This document shows positions 43,508 to 52,815 of a stretch of DNA of 64,000 bases, piece by piece; position 1 is the stretch's first letter; the number at the start of each line of letters is the position of its first letter. The stretch is from Terriglobia bacterium (GTDB lineage: Bacteria; Acidobacteriota; Terriglobia; Bryobacterales; UBA6623). The stretch lies in assembly GCA_009841225.1 (NCBI GenBank), contig VXMF01000036.1:319825-383824 (forward strand). Direction: 5' to 3'. The notes under the pieces are model-generated. The model was not told where the DNA came from. It did not search any database and worked only from the letters and a program-made list of their open reading frames with translations. The position numbers and the translations under genes are program-made.

Positions 43508-44953
43508 TTAGGGGGCAGGCCATAGCGCGTTGACAGTCGATTCACCGAGGAAACTGGCGAGTTGGCCCGACGGGATGTTGGCACCCAGCACGCGTCCAAG
43601 ACGGACTGTCCAGTGTAAGCGCTTAGGATCAATGATCTCTGCGATTTCGTTAATCAGGTGCTTGATGTCGGCATGCTCAGGGCTCCATTCGTCCGCATTG
43701 GACAAGGCACCCGCCTTTTCCCCGTATTCCTTTGACTTTTCGACGATCTCGGCCCTTGCGGCATTCCAATCGGTCCCCATATCGGCAAGGACCTCATCGC
43801 TAAGGTATAGATTCTCAGATTCCCGGCAGGCTAGCCTAATGTAACGAATGTGTTTCTGAGGATTGTGGAGATTCGGTATTGGGAGGCCCTTGTCACCATC
43901 CAGAAGTGCATAACCGCAAGGTTCCTCATCGCTCTCCCGGAGGCTACAGAATATTTCCTCCAATGCCTTCTGATATCGCTTGATTTCATCTCCATTAGTA
44001 GGGATCACTGCGAAACTTGCAATGTGGTGTCTCGGAATCTGGCTCCAAATCCTGTAGTCGTCGTCACCCTCCACTAAGAGTATCGGAGAGCCAAATAATG
44101 GACCCATCAGTACGTGACCTCCGAGACAAGCAGAGAGCTCCTTTTGGACGCTTCCAAAACACTGTGCCTTGTAGTTAGTCACTCGACGATTCAAATAGAT
44201 TACGGAGGTCTTTGTGCCACCGAATTGGCCGATTGCCGCGAGTAGTGAGACGCTATGGGTTGCGATAACAATTTGTAACTTAAACTCGTCGGCAATCTGA
44301 AACAAAAAATCGGCGAAGCGTACTTGGAGATCGGGATGAATATGTGCGTCCGGCTCGTCAATCAACACGGTGCGCTCTTGTTGGTCACTAAGCTCCCACA
44401 TGGACGCAATCGTTAGGATATCAAGACCAACAGTAACTAGTTGGGCTTCTCCAGAGCTCAACTGATCCACAGATCTGATGATTTCGCCAGTTTCGATACG
44501 CTCTAGTTCGTACGGAAGCTGAGCCGAGCCGACAATGGCCAGATTGAAATCAGTGAGCAAACTACCTACCGCTCGTTCGATCCGTTCAGGTGAACCGGGT
44601 GCCTTCTTGTCACCGCGATAGTTTCCACGGCTCATAAAGTAGGCCTGAATTCGCGCAACAATCCTGCGGCGATAGTCAGGCATGTAATTTCGGCTCGATG
44701 CGTCTTTTCGTCTCGTTGGTGCGAGTTCGTCGCGCATGAACTGAGGTTGCAAGTCCATTTCACCGGTTCTCTCCGGTGTAACGTAGTGCACGTTTTCCAG
44801 CGACTGGTCTCGCCACGCGCGTAGCAGGACACTCTTCCCAGAGCCATTGCGACCAAAAAGGACCGTGACATCGGTGAGGTTCTCGAGACTCCATGCGCCA
44901 CCTCCCAACTGATCGATTCGTGGGACTTCTAGCGATTTCGTATGGACAGGCAT
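43508..44953 (-). CDS. AAA ATPase with C-terminal TOPRIM-like region, candidate defence nuclease
   Basis: 481 residues. The ABC-type ATPase part has Walker A GRNGSGKS (34-41), the signature loop LSSGEAQ (about 166), Walker B TVLIDEPDAHIHP (about 196) and the H-loop IATHS (about 229). The C-terminal part reads ILLVEGDDDYRIW (about 291), YALLDGDKG (about 350) and ESENLYLSDEVL. This gives the Glu and Asp-x-Asp acidic residues of a TOPRIM fold, in a form like DUF4435. This layout occurs in OLD-family nucleases and in PARIS (AriA plus AriB) systems. Base composition is visibly more AT-rich than the neighbours, which suggests transfer. No helicase or second subunit adjoins. Defence role is inference. 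Confidence 0.8.
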   Translation of the reverse strand: MPVHTKSLEVPRIDQLGGGAWSLENLTDVTVLFGRNGSGKSVLLRAWRDQSLENVHYVTPERTGEMDLQPQFMRDELAPTRRKDASSRNYMPDYRRRIVARIQAYFMSRGNYRGDKKAPGSPERIERAVGSLLTDFNLAIVGSAQLPYELERIETGEIIRSVDQLSSGEAQLVTVGLDILTIASMWELSDQQERTVLIDEPDAHIHPDLQVRFADFLFQIADEFKLQIVIATHSVSLLAAIGQFGGTKTSVIYLNRRVTNYKAQCFGSVQKELSACLGGHVLMGPLFGSPILLVEGDDDYRIWSQIPRHHIASFAVIPTNGDEIKRYQKALEEIFCSLRESDEEPCGYALLDGDKGLPIPNLHNPQKHIRYIRLACRESENLYLSDEVLADMGTDWNAARAEIVEKSKEYGEKAGALSNADEWSPEHADIKHLINEIAEIIDPKRLHWTVRLGRVLGANIPSGQLASFLGESTVNALWPAP

Positions 44954-45374
44954 GCTTGGTCGAGGATCGAGTACTTGTCTACTTGGTTTGGGTTGGCTCG
45001 CGGGCTATCGAGTGTGGGGGTGGGGTGCGGCTCCAACCCAGGATTCTTTAATTCTCCTACAGCGTCACCGCACCAGCCACAACAGAGTTTCGAGGTCTTG
45101 CTACCTGCTTCCTATTGTCGGACATTTCGTGGAGCAATACGTATCTCAGTCAATATAACTCCTTGTATTTCAATTATTTGAGGAAACACCTTGGCGGTTA
45201 GGGTGGAGGTCTAACTCCCGAATAGGGGCTCTGCGGACCCTATCGCGGGCCATCCTATGTTCTTGATTACAAGAAGGAATGTACTCACCCACATGAGGAT
45301 GCGATTCTCGGCCAGGCCTCGGGGGTGTGCAGGCGGTCAGCGCACCTCAGGAAGGCCGCCCAGGGATGAGCCAG
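44954..45374. other. AT-richer intergenic region
   Basis: About 420 bases upstream of the AAA gene. Short frames exist on both strands but none has a recognisable motif or ribosome site. It probably carries the promoter of the AAA gene. Confidence 0.45.
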
Positions 45375-47117
45375 TCACTCCGCTTCGAGCGCAAGCCGGA
45401 ACGCGGCGGCTTCCCCGCTGTTGCGAGCCACGAGGATGTCTCCTGCCAGCGCCGGGTGGTTCCATGTCTTGCCCTCGATACACGGATGCCGGGCGATCTC
45501 TTCGAACCGATCGGGGGTCGCGGTGACGGTCACGAGTTCTCCGCGCTCCGACAGGACCAACAGAAGGTCCTGGTCGGCCAGCAGCAGCACTTGGCCATGG
45601 CCGTACCGACCTCCCTTCCACTTCCTGCTGCCGTCCTCGAGGTCGATGCAGGCGAGAATGCTTCCGTCGAACCCGAAAGCATGGCCTTCATGCACGACGA
45701 AATCGTTGAAGTAGGGCTTGAGCCTCGTCGATTCCCAGCGCTCAGCAACGCTCCACTTGCCTGCCTCGCGCCTGACAGCGATGCGACGCAGGCTGAAGCC
45801 GCTTCCGTCGGCGACTAGCAGGCCTCCGTCCCGCACCGCAGCTGGCTGGACGATTCGGTCGCCACCAGGCCACGCGTGTTCCCATAGCACCCTTCCGTCT
45901 CGCGGAGCTACGCTCGTCAGGCCCGAACTACTCATGAGCAGGACTTGGTTTTCCCCGCCAATCGTCAGCGGATGTGGCGAGCTGTAGCTGCCTAATCTCG
46001 GTGGGCCGAACCAGCGCGGCTCGCCGGTGGCCCCGTCGTAAGCAGCCAGCGTGCCCGAGACTGCGACGACCACGAGGTCGCCGACAGCAAGCGGTGAGCC
46101 CGCCAATCCCCAGTCCGGAACGGTCGCTCCAGTGTCGGTTGCAGCGTTGCGTGACCAGAGCACGGTGCCGTCGGCCGCGTCGAGAGCGTTCAGGATGCCG
46201 GTAGCACCCAAAGCGTAGACTCGGTCCTCGCCTAGGGTAGGCGTCGCGCGCGGACCGGGACCGACATGCGAGTCCCAAAACCTAGCCTTGTCACGGTGCA
46301 TCCACACCAGCTCACCGGTGTCCAGTGCATAGCAGGTCACTGCTTCGTCTTCGCCGACCTGCTCTTGCGTATAGAGCAGGCCGTTGCCGACCGCGAACGA
46401 CGACGTTCCGGGACCGACCGGCCGACGCCACAGCAAGATAGGTGGCGATGCGTTCCAGTCGGTTTCGATCCGGACGCCTTGAACGGCACTGTCACGATGC
46501 CGCCCGCGGAACCCGGACCAGCCGCCTCTGGCCGACATCGCTGGCTGAGTCGCAAGACTTGTGGCCGGCTCGTCGCCCTTCGTTTCAAGGAACAGCTGTT
46601 CAGCAGTCTTGGCCCACCGCCACCTGAACTCGGCCTCGCCTGCCCCTGTAATTCCTTCGCTCCGAAGCAGCGTCCACACGCCGCAGGAAAGCAGAATCGC
46701 AGCGGCCATCGCCGCTCGCCTGCTCCTAGCTGCCAGTCGCTGCGTGCCCGCGGCCGATGCAACGATCGCGAGGCTTGCGACCGGGACGGCGTAGAGCACT
46801 AGCAGCAAACCCATCATTCCGCTCGCAATTGACTCGTCGACGAGACGTGATGCGACAAAGAGCGCGACGACTGCCAAGGCGATGAAGCCCAAGCGCTCCG
46901 GACGCGGCGCGCGGCTCAGGAGCGCCCACCACATCGCGACGGCCAAACCTCCGCCCAGCACGCCGGCCACAGCGATGAGTCCGGTCACGGGGCCCGGCAC
47001 GGCTAGCGGGAGAACGACCCAACACAGCCATTGCACCGAGACTGCAGCCACGCCCGGCCACAACCGCAGCTTCTTCGGCTCGCTGGTGCTCCCTTCGTGT
47101 TTCTGGCTTGTCTGCAT
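45375..47117 (-). CDS. Membrane-anchored PQQ-like beta-propeller protein
   Basis: 580 residues. The first 160 contain about five hydrophobic helices (VSVQWLCWVVLPLAV, GLIAVAGVLGGGLAVAM, LGFIALAVVALFVAS, GLLLVLYAVPVASLAIV, AAMAAAILLSCGVWTLL). From residue about 200 the protein is a PQQ_2-type propeller with repeats such as LDTGELVWMHRD, LDAADGTVLWSRN and YDGATGEPRWFG. This combination, helices plus GWSGFRGRHRDSAV at the propeller start, is common in planctomycete and acidobacterial outer-layer proteins. No quinoprotein dehydrogenase catalytic Asp or cytochrome motif is evident, so it may be a scaffold rather than an enzyme. Confidence 0.85.
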   Translation of the reverse strand: MQTSQKHEGSTSEPKKLRLWPGVAAVSVQWLCWVVLPLAVPGPVTGLIAVAGVLGGGLAVAMWWALLSRAPRPERLGFIALAVVALFVASRLVDESIASGMMGLLLVLYAVPVASLAIVASAAGTQRLAARSRRAAMAAAILLSCGVWTLLRSEGITGAGEAEFRWRWAKTAEQLFLETKGDEPATSLATQPAMSARGGWSGFRGRHRDSAVQGVRIETDWNASPPILLWRRPVGPGTSSFAVGNGLLYTQEQVGEDEAVTCYALDTGELVWMHRDKARFWDSHVGPGPRATPTLGEDRVYALGATGILNALDAADGTVLWSRNAATDTGATVPDWGLAGSPLAVGDLVVVAVSGTLAAYDGATGEPRWFGPPRLGSYSSPHPLTIGGENQVLLMSSSGLTSVAPRDGRVLWEHAWPGGDRIVQPAAVRDGGLLVADGSGFSLRRIAVRREAGKWSVAERWESTRLKPYFNDFVVHEGHAFGFDGSILACIDLEDGSRKWKGGRYGHGQVLLLADQDLLLVLSERGELVTVTATPDRFEEIARHPCIEGKTWNHPALAGDILVARNSGEAAAFRLALEAE

Positions 47118-47369
47118 TCAGCTAGCCGAGGGTACATCCGCCCGACGCGCTCGATGGGGGATGCTCAGCATAAGTCATCTTCGGTTGCGTTCTCGTTGGG
47201 CCCTGCGACCAGTTGCCTGTTTGGCAGTTCCCCGCGTACTCGGACTCTCTTATGGTTCCGGAGTGTATTGAACGCTTGACTGTAGGCAACCGGACATTCG
47301 CGGTGAGAACGAGCTGCAGTGGGAGCCACCCCGGTATCGTCAGACCAGCATCACCTTGACGCGACCCTA

Positions 47370-48830
47370 TCAGGCGATGAGCTTGTGCACGACATCGCCG
47401 TAGACGTCAGTCAGGCGGAAGTCGCGGCTGTTGTGGCGGAAGGTGAGCCGCTCGTGATCTAGGCCCAACAGGTGGAGGATCGTGGCGTGGAGGTCGTGAT
47501 GCGAGACGCGGTCCTTAATGGCGTGCATGCCGAGTTCGTCGGTGGCACCGTGGGTAATCCCCGGCCTAACTCCGCCGCCGGCCATCCACATGGAGAAGCC
47601 GTAGTGATGATGGCCGCGGCCGAGCAACTCCTCCTTGCGCGACTCCTCCATTGGCGTGCGACCGAACTCTGTAGCCCAGACCACAAGCGTCTCGTCCAGC
47701 AGACCGCGTGACTTCAAATCCATGATGAGGGCCGTGATGCCCTGATCGGTGCGCGCCGCATTCGTGCGGTGGTTGTTGATGAGCCCGCCGCGGTTGCCGT
47801 GCGCGTCCCATCGCCGCCTGGTGGCGCCGTCAAGAATCTCCACGAATCGAACTCCGCTCTCCACCATCCGTCTCGCTGTGAGGCACTTCCTCCCGAATTC
47901 GGTGTCGCCATAGAGCGCCTTCACCGAGTCCGGCTCATTACGGATATTGAAGAGTTCCGGGGCTTCCATCTGCATGCGAAACGCGGTTTCAAATGCAGCG
48001 ATGCGCGCGTCGAGTTCCGGCTGCGTGCTGTGCATGCCGCTATGGAGGCGATTCAACTTCCGTACCAGATCCAACTGCTTGCTCTGCTGGTCTCGGCTAA
48101 GGAAGGCCGGTGCCGTGATGTGCGGCACCGGCGGATTGCCGGGCTTGACGTCCGCTAGGGTGGCCTGGTGGATGCCCGGTAGGAAACCAGAATCGTGGAG
48201 TGCGCGCCCTCCGGACGGTCGGCCGTCCGCCATCACTACGAATCCCGGCATGTTCCGGTTCTCAGTCCCCAGTCCGTAGGTCACCCACGAGCCAAGGCTG
48301 GGGTGGCCCTGTCTGGAATAACCCGTGTGCATGAGGATCTGGGCAGTGGAGTGAATGGCCGAATCGGTGTACATCGAGTTGATGAACGCGATGTCGTCGA
48401 CCACTTGTGTCAGGTGCGGGAAGATCTCGCTGACCCACGCGCCACTCTGGCCGTAGCGCTTGAAAGAGAACACCGGTGGAACGATGCGCGTATGGGTGTA
48501 CGACTTCTCCGGGTTAAGGCCTTCTAGGTCTTCTTTGGAGAAAATGTCCCGTGCGAGTTTTCCGGCGTACTTTTTCAGAAGCGGCTTGTGATCGAACGTC
48601 TCAAGCTGACTTGCGCCACCGACCATGAACAGGAAGATGACGTTCTTGGCCCTGGGAGCGAAGTGCGACTTCTTGGGCGCAAGCGGCTCGTTTAGGTCAG
48701 CCGCCGCACCACTCGCCTTCTGGTCCGCGAGCAGGCTAGCCAGAGCGATGCCGCCCAAACCGAGTTCCTTGAGGAACCTACGGCGTACCCAGCCAACCGG
48801 GCGAGTCTCATAGCCTGCGTCAGTAGACAT
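47370..48830 (-). CDS. DUF1501 protein, Tat-exported
   Basis: 486 residues with a Tat-like leader (RRRFLKELGLGGIALASLL). The DUF1501 body shows KNVIFLFMVGGASQLETFDHKP, GQSGAWVSEIFPHL, RMVESGVRFVEI, WDAHGN, WATEFGRTPMEE and GRGHHHYGFSMWMAGGG, ordered as in the alkaline-phosphatase-like superfamily to which DUF1501 belongs. In Planctomycetota, Verrucomicrobiota and Acidobacteriota it is encoded just after a PSD1 cytochrome. Here that partner (49122-51323) is about 290 bases upstream instead of overlapping, because of a collapsed duplication. Function unknown; probably periplasmic and linked to glycan breakdown. Confidence 0.9.
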   Translation of the reverse strand: MSTDAGYETRPVGWVRRRFLKELGLGGIALASLLADQKASGAAADLNEPLAPKKSHFAPRAKNVIFLFMVGGASQLETFDHKPLLKKYAGKLARDIFSKEDLEGLNPEKSYTHTRIVPPVFSFKRYGQSGAWVSEIFPHLTQVVDDIAFINSMYTDSAIHSTAQILMHTGYSRQGHPSLGSWVTYGLGTENRNMPGFVVMADGRPSGGRALHDSGFLPGIHQATLADVKPGNPPVPHITAPAFLSRDQQSKQLDLVRKLNRLHSGMHSTQPELDARIAAFETAFRMQMEAPELFNIRNEPDSVKALYGDTEFGRKCLTARRMVESGVRFVEILDGATRRRWDAHGNRGGLINNHRTNAARTDQGITALIMDLKSRGLLDETLVVWATEFGRTPMEESRKEELLGRGHHHYGFSMWMAGGGVRPGITHGATDELGMHAIKDRVSHHDLHATILHLLGLDHERLTFRHNSRDFRLTDVYGDVVHKLIA

Positions 48831-48885
48831 GGATGAATTCGCTCAGGCCGGTGAGGGCTTGGCTGTATTGTACAGGCGAGATGAC
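48820..48885 (-). pseudogene. Vestigial C-terminus of a second PSD1 gene
   Basis: The minus strand encodes SPVQYSQALTGLSEFIHVY and a stop at 48820-48822, overlapping the ATG of the DUF1501 gene. It matches the true PSD1 end SPLVQYCHAVMSLNEFIYVH at 49122. Only about 20 codons remain. Confidence 0.75.
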
Positions 48886-49039
48886 GTAGCAGTCCCCTTC
48901 TTTTGATGGATCCGCTCTGGACTGGACCAAAGCGGGCACGGACGAGGGGTGTTCTTACTCACTACTTCCCGCGAGAAGGAGGCTCCTGCTCACCCTGTGG
49001 TGTAAAGGATGTCCGGACGCCTTACATATCAGAGGAGCC

Positions 49040-49132
49040 CCTTCTAGAGATCCCGCCCAAGCAGAGCTCCTTGAGGAACGCACAGCGGTCTCGACCAAAC
49101 CGTCAAACACCGCGGGCTGCGTCAGTGCACAT
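49040..49132 (-). pseudogene. Vestigial N-terminus of a second DUF1501 gene
   Basis: From ATG 49132 the minus strand gives MCTDAARGV then a stop. In another frame it gives FLKELCLGGI, matching MSTDAGYE and FLKELGLGGI of the intact DUF1501 start. It overlaps the PSD1 stop exactly as the intact gene start overlaps the vestigial PSD1 end. Confidence 0.75.
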
Positions 49133-51323
49133 AGATGAACTCGTTCAGGCTCATGACGGCATGGCAGTATTGCACCAACGGGCTCGGGGTATCCAAGGAC
49201 TCCGGCTCCTTGCTTGCCTCCACCGCGCCTGCGCGCCGTTGACCAAGAAACGATAGGCCGATCTCGCGTTCTTCCGCGGTCGGTAGACGAGAAAGAGCAA
49301 TTCGGTATACCGACTCGATCTGTAGACCGGGATCGCCTCCGACTCTGTCCCGCACCCTTTGTGCAAAGCGTTCCGCTTGCTCCCACACGAATGGCGCATT
49401 CAGCATGAATGCTGTGCTGCTCGGTGTCGTGCTGACGTCACGAAGTCCGATGCTTTGAGTGTTGTCCGGCGGGTCGAAGATCTTCAGGACCGGATGGAGG
49501 TCGAAGCGCGGCGACATGAGGTAGACGGACCGGTGCCAGGTGTCGGGTGTGTCCTTGAAGGGTGTCTTGCGGTTGCCAATGGGTGTGCTTGGCCCGTAAG
49601 TGTTCGTGAGCAGAGAGCCGGAGACGCTCAACATGTGATCGCGTATGACTTCAGCCTCCATGCGCAGGGGCCTGCGGTGCCACAGGTATTCGTTGTAAGC
49701 ATCGTGCTCGGCCTGATCCAGATTCGTGCCGGCCGCCTGTTTGTACACGGCGCTGTTCATGATCAGCCGGTGGATTGGTTTCAATTGCCAGCCCTCGCGG
49801 ATGAGCTGGGACGCTAGCCAGTCAAGTAGAGCGGGGTGCGTAGGCTCGGTACCGAGCTTGCCGAAATCATTCGCGGTGCTGACGATGCCGCGCCCGAAAT
49901 GATGTTGCCAGAGACGATTGACGATCACCCGGGCCAGCAATCCACCGGCGCCATCCTCGACATCGGTGAGCCAGTTCGCAAGCATCCCAAGGTTCGATGA
50001 CTCAGACTGCGCTTCGAGGCTATTGGCGGCCTCGGGACGGGGCTGCCAATCCTTCGGGCTGCGTCCGTCCCGCATCAAGACGCGCAGGAAGCCCGGCTCG
50101 ACCGGCTTGACGGGGCTTGCCCAACTGCCGCCGGCCAGGAGATGGGGTGTAGTCACCTCGAGAGGGACGTACTTGCCGCCAGCGTCTGGCTTGACGTCGG
50201 CTTCGTCGAAGAACACAGCCGTCAACTGGTAATACTCTTCGGCCGTGATCGGGTCGATCTTGTGGTCGTGGCAACGCGCACACCCGACCGTGAGCGCAAG
50301 GAACGCTTGGCCGGTCGCCGATACCATGTCGTCGAGGCGGTGAAACTTGCGATCGTTCGGGTTATCGGTCTTGCTCATGTTGGTTCCAATCTGAACGAAC
50401 ATGCCCAGGTCCCTCTGCCAAGCGGGAAAACCGTTCGGAGCGCCGGCGATCTGGTAGCCGACGAATTCGTCGTAAGGCAGGTCGTCGTTGAAAGCGCGAA
50501 TCACGGCGTCGCGGTATCGATACGCGTCCTCTTGAATTGCGTTGTCTCCCTCGTGTGCTCCAGAGCTCTCGCCAAACCGAGCCGCATCCAACCAGTGCCG
50601 TCCCCACCGTTCGCCGTAGTGCGGGCTGGTGAGCAACCGGTCAACGAGCCGGCGAAACGGTGCCGCAGAGGAATCTTGAACGAATTCGTCGACTTCATCA
50701 GGCGGTGGCGGCAGACCGATCAGATCGAAGTAGGCGCGGCGAATCAGCGTGGTCCGATCGGCCTCTGGTGAAGGGCGAAACTGCATCCCTCGCAGCTTGG
50801 CGAGGACGAAACGATCAATCGGCGAGTCAGTCCATGCGGCCTCATCCGGCCCTGTCGCCGATACCTCAGGCAGATCGACCGGACTCAGGGGCCGGAAGGC
50901 CCAGTGGCGACGTCCTGATTCGAGATCCATGGCCGCCGTATCGACAGCCTTCGCATCTCTTGGATCGGGTGCGCCGAGGGCCACCCATTGGACGAAATCA
51001 GCGATGACCGAATCGGGCAGCTTGCCCCCGGGCGGCATTTGCAAGTTGCGGTCGGCGTACTTCAGGGCCTCGATCAGCATCGACTGATCGGGCTGCCCCG
51101 GCACGACCGCAGGGCCCCGGGACCCGCCCCGCTGGACACCCTCCCGCGTGTCGAGCTGCAGCTTTCCCATTAATGTTCCGGCACGTGCGGCTTCGGCCGA
51201 GTGGCACTGATAGCAGCGCTCGGCCAGTATCGGACGGATCTTCGTCTCGAAGAAGTCGATATGGTCCTGACCGAGCGCCTCGGGGACTCCGAGCAGGCTG
51301 ACGGCGATTAGGAACCGGATCAC
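49122..51323 (-). CDS. PSD1 protein (planctomycete-type cytochrome C, DUF1549, DUF1553)
   Basis: About 733 residues from GTG 51323 (signal IRFLIAVSLLGVPEALGQ; AGGG upstream). The first 110 residues form a planctomycete-type cytochrome C domain with RCYQCHSAEAARAG. DUF1549 follows (SPIDRFVLAKL, RRAYFDLIGLPP, YGERWGRHWLDAARF), with a second heme-like motif GCARCHDHKIDP. DUF1553 occupies the C-terminal third (RVIVNRLWQHHFGRGIV, LIMNSAVYKQ, LRMEAEVIRDH, YLMSPRFDL). These proteins pair with DUF1501 and are thought to serve polysaccharide oxidation or breakdown. The residual duplication at its 3' side is described separately. Confidence 0.92.
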   Translation of the reverse strand: MIRFLIAVSLLGVPEALGQDHIDFFETKIRPILAERCYQCHSAEAARAGTLMGKLQLDTREGVQRGGSRGPAVVPGQPDQSMLIEALKYADRNLQMPPGGKLPDSVIADFVQWVALGAPDPRDAKAVDTAAMDLESGRRHWAFRPLSPVDLPEVSATGPDEAAWTDSPIDRFVLAKLRGMQFRPSPEADRTTLIRRAYFDLIGLPPPPDEVDEFVQDSSAAPFRRLVDRLLTSPHYGERWGRHWLDAARFGESSGAHEGDNAIQEDAYRYRDAVIRAFNDDLPYDEFVGYQIAGAPNGFPAWQRDLGMFVQIGTNMSKTDNPNDRKFHRLDDMVSATGQAFLALTVGCARCHDHKIDPITAEEYYQLTAVFFDEADVKPDAGGKYVPLEVTTPHLLAGGSWASPVKPVEPGFLRVLMRDGRSPKDWQPRPEAANSLEAQSESSNLGMLANWLTDVEDGAGGLLARVIVNRLWQHHFGRGIVSTANDFGKLGTEPTHPALLDWLASQLIREGWQLKPIHRLIMNSAVYKQAAGTNLDQAEHDAYNEYLWHRRPLRMEAEVIRDHMLSVSGSLLTNTYGPSTPIGNRKTPFKDTPDTWHRSVYLMSPRFDLHPVLKIFDPPDNTQSIGLRDVSTTPSSTAFMLNAPFVWEQAERFAQRVRDRVGGDPGLQIESVYRIALSRLPTAEEREIGLSFLGQRRAGAVEASKEPESLDTPSPLVQYCHAVMSLNEFIYVH

Positions 51324-51825
51324 GTGACTACCCTGCGCTTGTACTCGGAATTTTATGTCGGATGACCAGATGAAATCCACCGGGCACAGTACAGACCAAG
51401 TCCACACGGCACACGGAGAGGATTGGCGGATTCAGGCAAGGCACATGCTCCAGCCGCTCGTTGCTCTCATGGATCTGCAATGAATCGTTACGGGCCGCAC
51501 TCACAAGATTCCGGTCAACGACCGGCGTCACATCGCCGAAGGGATGGCTCCCGGCTGGTGACTGCGGGCACCTGTAGTACGCGTGCTATGCCCCCTATCG
51601 CCGAGCGGTCGTGGTCGGATCGGGTGACGTGGGAAAACCAATATCCGATGGATCCGCCGGGCTCCAGAGGGGCGGCTCCGCGTCGGCCAGCACTCTCTTC
51701 GTGAGAGTAGCGATAGACCATGGCGCTTGTTTTCTGACGGTAGTCTTGCTGGGTCTCCGACATATTCAGCAAGTCGAAGATGAACTATGATGGGCGGCCT
51801 GCGCAAACGCGGATGAGGGACGCCG
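51324..51825. other. Intergenic region with a small hairpin
   Basis: About 500 bases between the divergent PSD1 and phosphatase-fold genes. ACTCTC (51692-51697) and GAGAGT (51703-51708) form a six-base stem with a five-base loop. No T-run follows. No supported gene. Confidence 0.4.
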
Positions 51826-52620
51826 ATGAAGGTGCTTACGTGGAACGTCAACAGGGCAGGCGAATCGCGAGCCGAGTTGTGGCAGATGGTTCAGCGTGAA
51901 GGCGCGGACATCGTGTTGCTTCAGGAAGTCACTGGAATTCCCGGATGGATTCGGCATCAGTACCAATGCCATGTGATCTCGCCACGGTACTTTGAGGGCG
52001 AAAACGCTCCCTTTTTCTCGGCGGTGCTCTCCAAAGGGTTGATCGATGCGACACCGTATCTGGAATCTGAGTTGGGATGGGTCAACAAGATCTACTCGGA
52101 GCGCCACGGATGGATCGTCGGATGTGAGATCACCCTTCCCTGTGGAGAACGATTCCGAGTCGTTGCGGTTCACTCGCCAGCCTTCCCCATTCCGCGTGAG
52201 CAGTGGGCCGACGTGGATGTATCTACAGTCAAGCTCACGAATAATCCTGAGCTTTGGTTCACGGAGATCTTGTGGGCACTTCTCCGTGGTGCGGGTATCT
52301 CCAACGATACGAACTGGATCGTCGGCGGCGATTTCAATAGTTCCGTGAAGTTAGATGAACCGAAGGACACAGGCAACCGAGAGTTCCTCGGTAGGCTGAA
52401 TGCTCTCGGGCTGACAGACTGTCTGAGTCACCATCATGGCTGTGCAGTGCCCACGTTCCAGACCCCCGCGAAGAGGATTGAACACCAACTCGACTACTGC
52501 CACGTGAACTCGCCAATGCTAGAGCGCTTGACAAAGGCTCGAGTGCCGAGCCACAAGGACGTATTTCACCGAACGCCGAGGCTGAGCGACCATCTTCCGA
52601 TTCTGTGCGAATTCGAATGA
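51826..52620 (+). CDS. Endonuclease/exonuclease/phosphatase-family protein
   Basis: 264 residues, no signal peptide. The fold's motifs appear in order: LTWNVNRAGES (metal-binding Asn), VLLQEVTGIP (catalytic Glu), VVAVHSPAF, IVGGDFNSSVK (Asp and Asn) and LSDHLPILCEF (terminal Asp-His). This family includes DNA repair nucleases, sphingomyelinases and phosphoinositide phosphatases; nothing decides which. Codon use is somewhat more AT-rich than the neighbouring catabolic genes, which hints at accessory origin. Confidence 0.85.
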   Translation: MKVLTWNVNRAGESRAELWQMVQREGADIVLLQEVTGIPGWIRHQYQCHVISPRYFEGENAPFFSAVLSKGLIDATPYLESELGWVNKIYSERHGWIVGCEITLPCGERFRVVAVHSPAFPIPREQWADVDVSTVKLTNNPELWFTEILWALLRGAGISNDTNWIVGGDFNSSVKLDEPKDTGNREFLGRLNALGLTDCLSHHHGCAVPTFQTPAKRIEHQLDYCHVNSPMLERLTKARVPSHKDVFHRTPRLSDHLPILCEFE

Positions 52621-52815
52621 AGAATCCACTCCAGTCCTGACGGGCTCTCACGCACACGTTTGCAGCCAGTTCTCGATCAGATCGATGCATACGAAGCTGG
52701 CCGATGGGAAGCGGACAGCGCTGATGGCAGACTCGAGCGGGCAGTTGAGCCAGCAGCTCGGGTTCACTGCTGTAGAATGGCGATCTCCAATCGAGCCGCT
52801 CGAGCGCACCTCACG

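Noticed and set aside
43508..44953. Gabija GajA
   Set aside because: No UvrD-like helicase (GajB) adjoins, and the TOPRIM part looks more like DUF4435.
51692..51708. Hairpin as a rho-independent terminator
   Set aside because: Six-base stem without a following T-run, and located between divergent genes where no terminator is needed.
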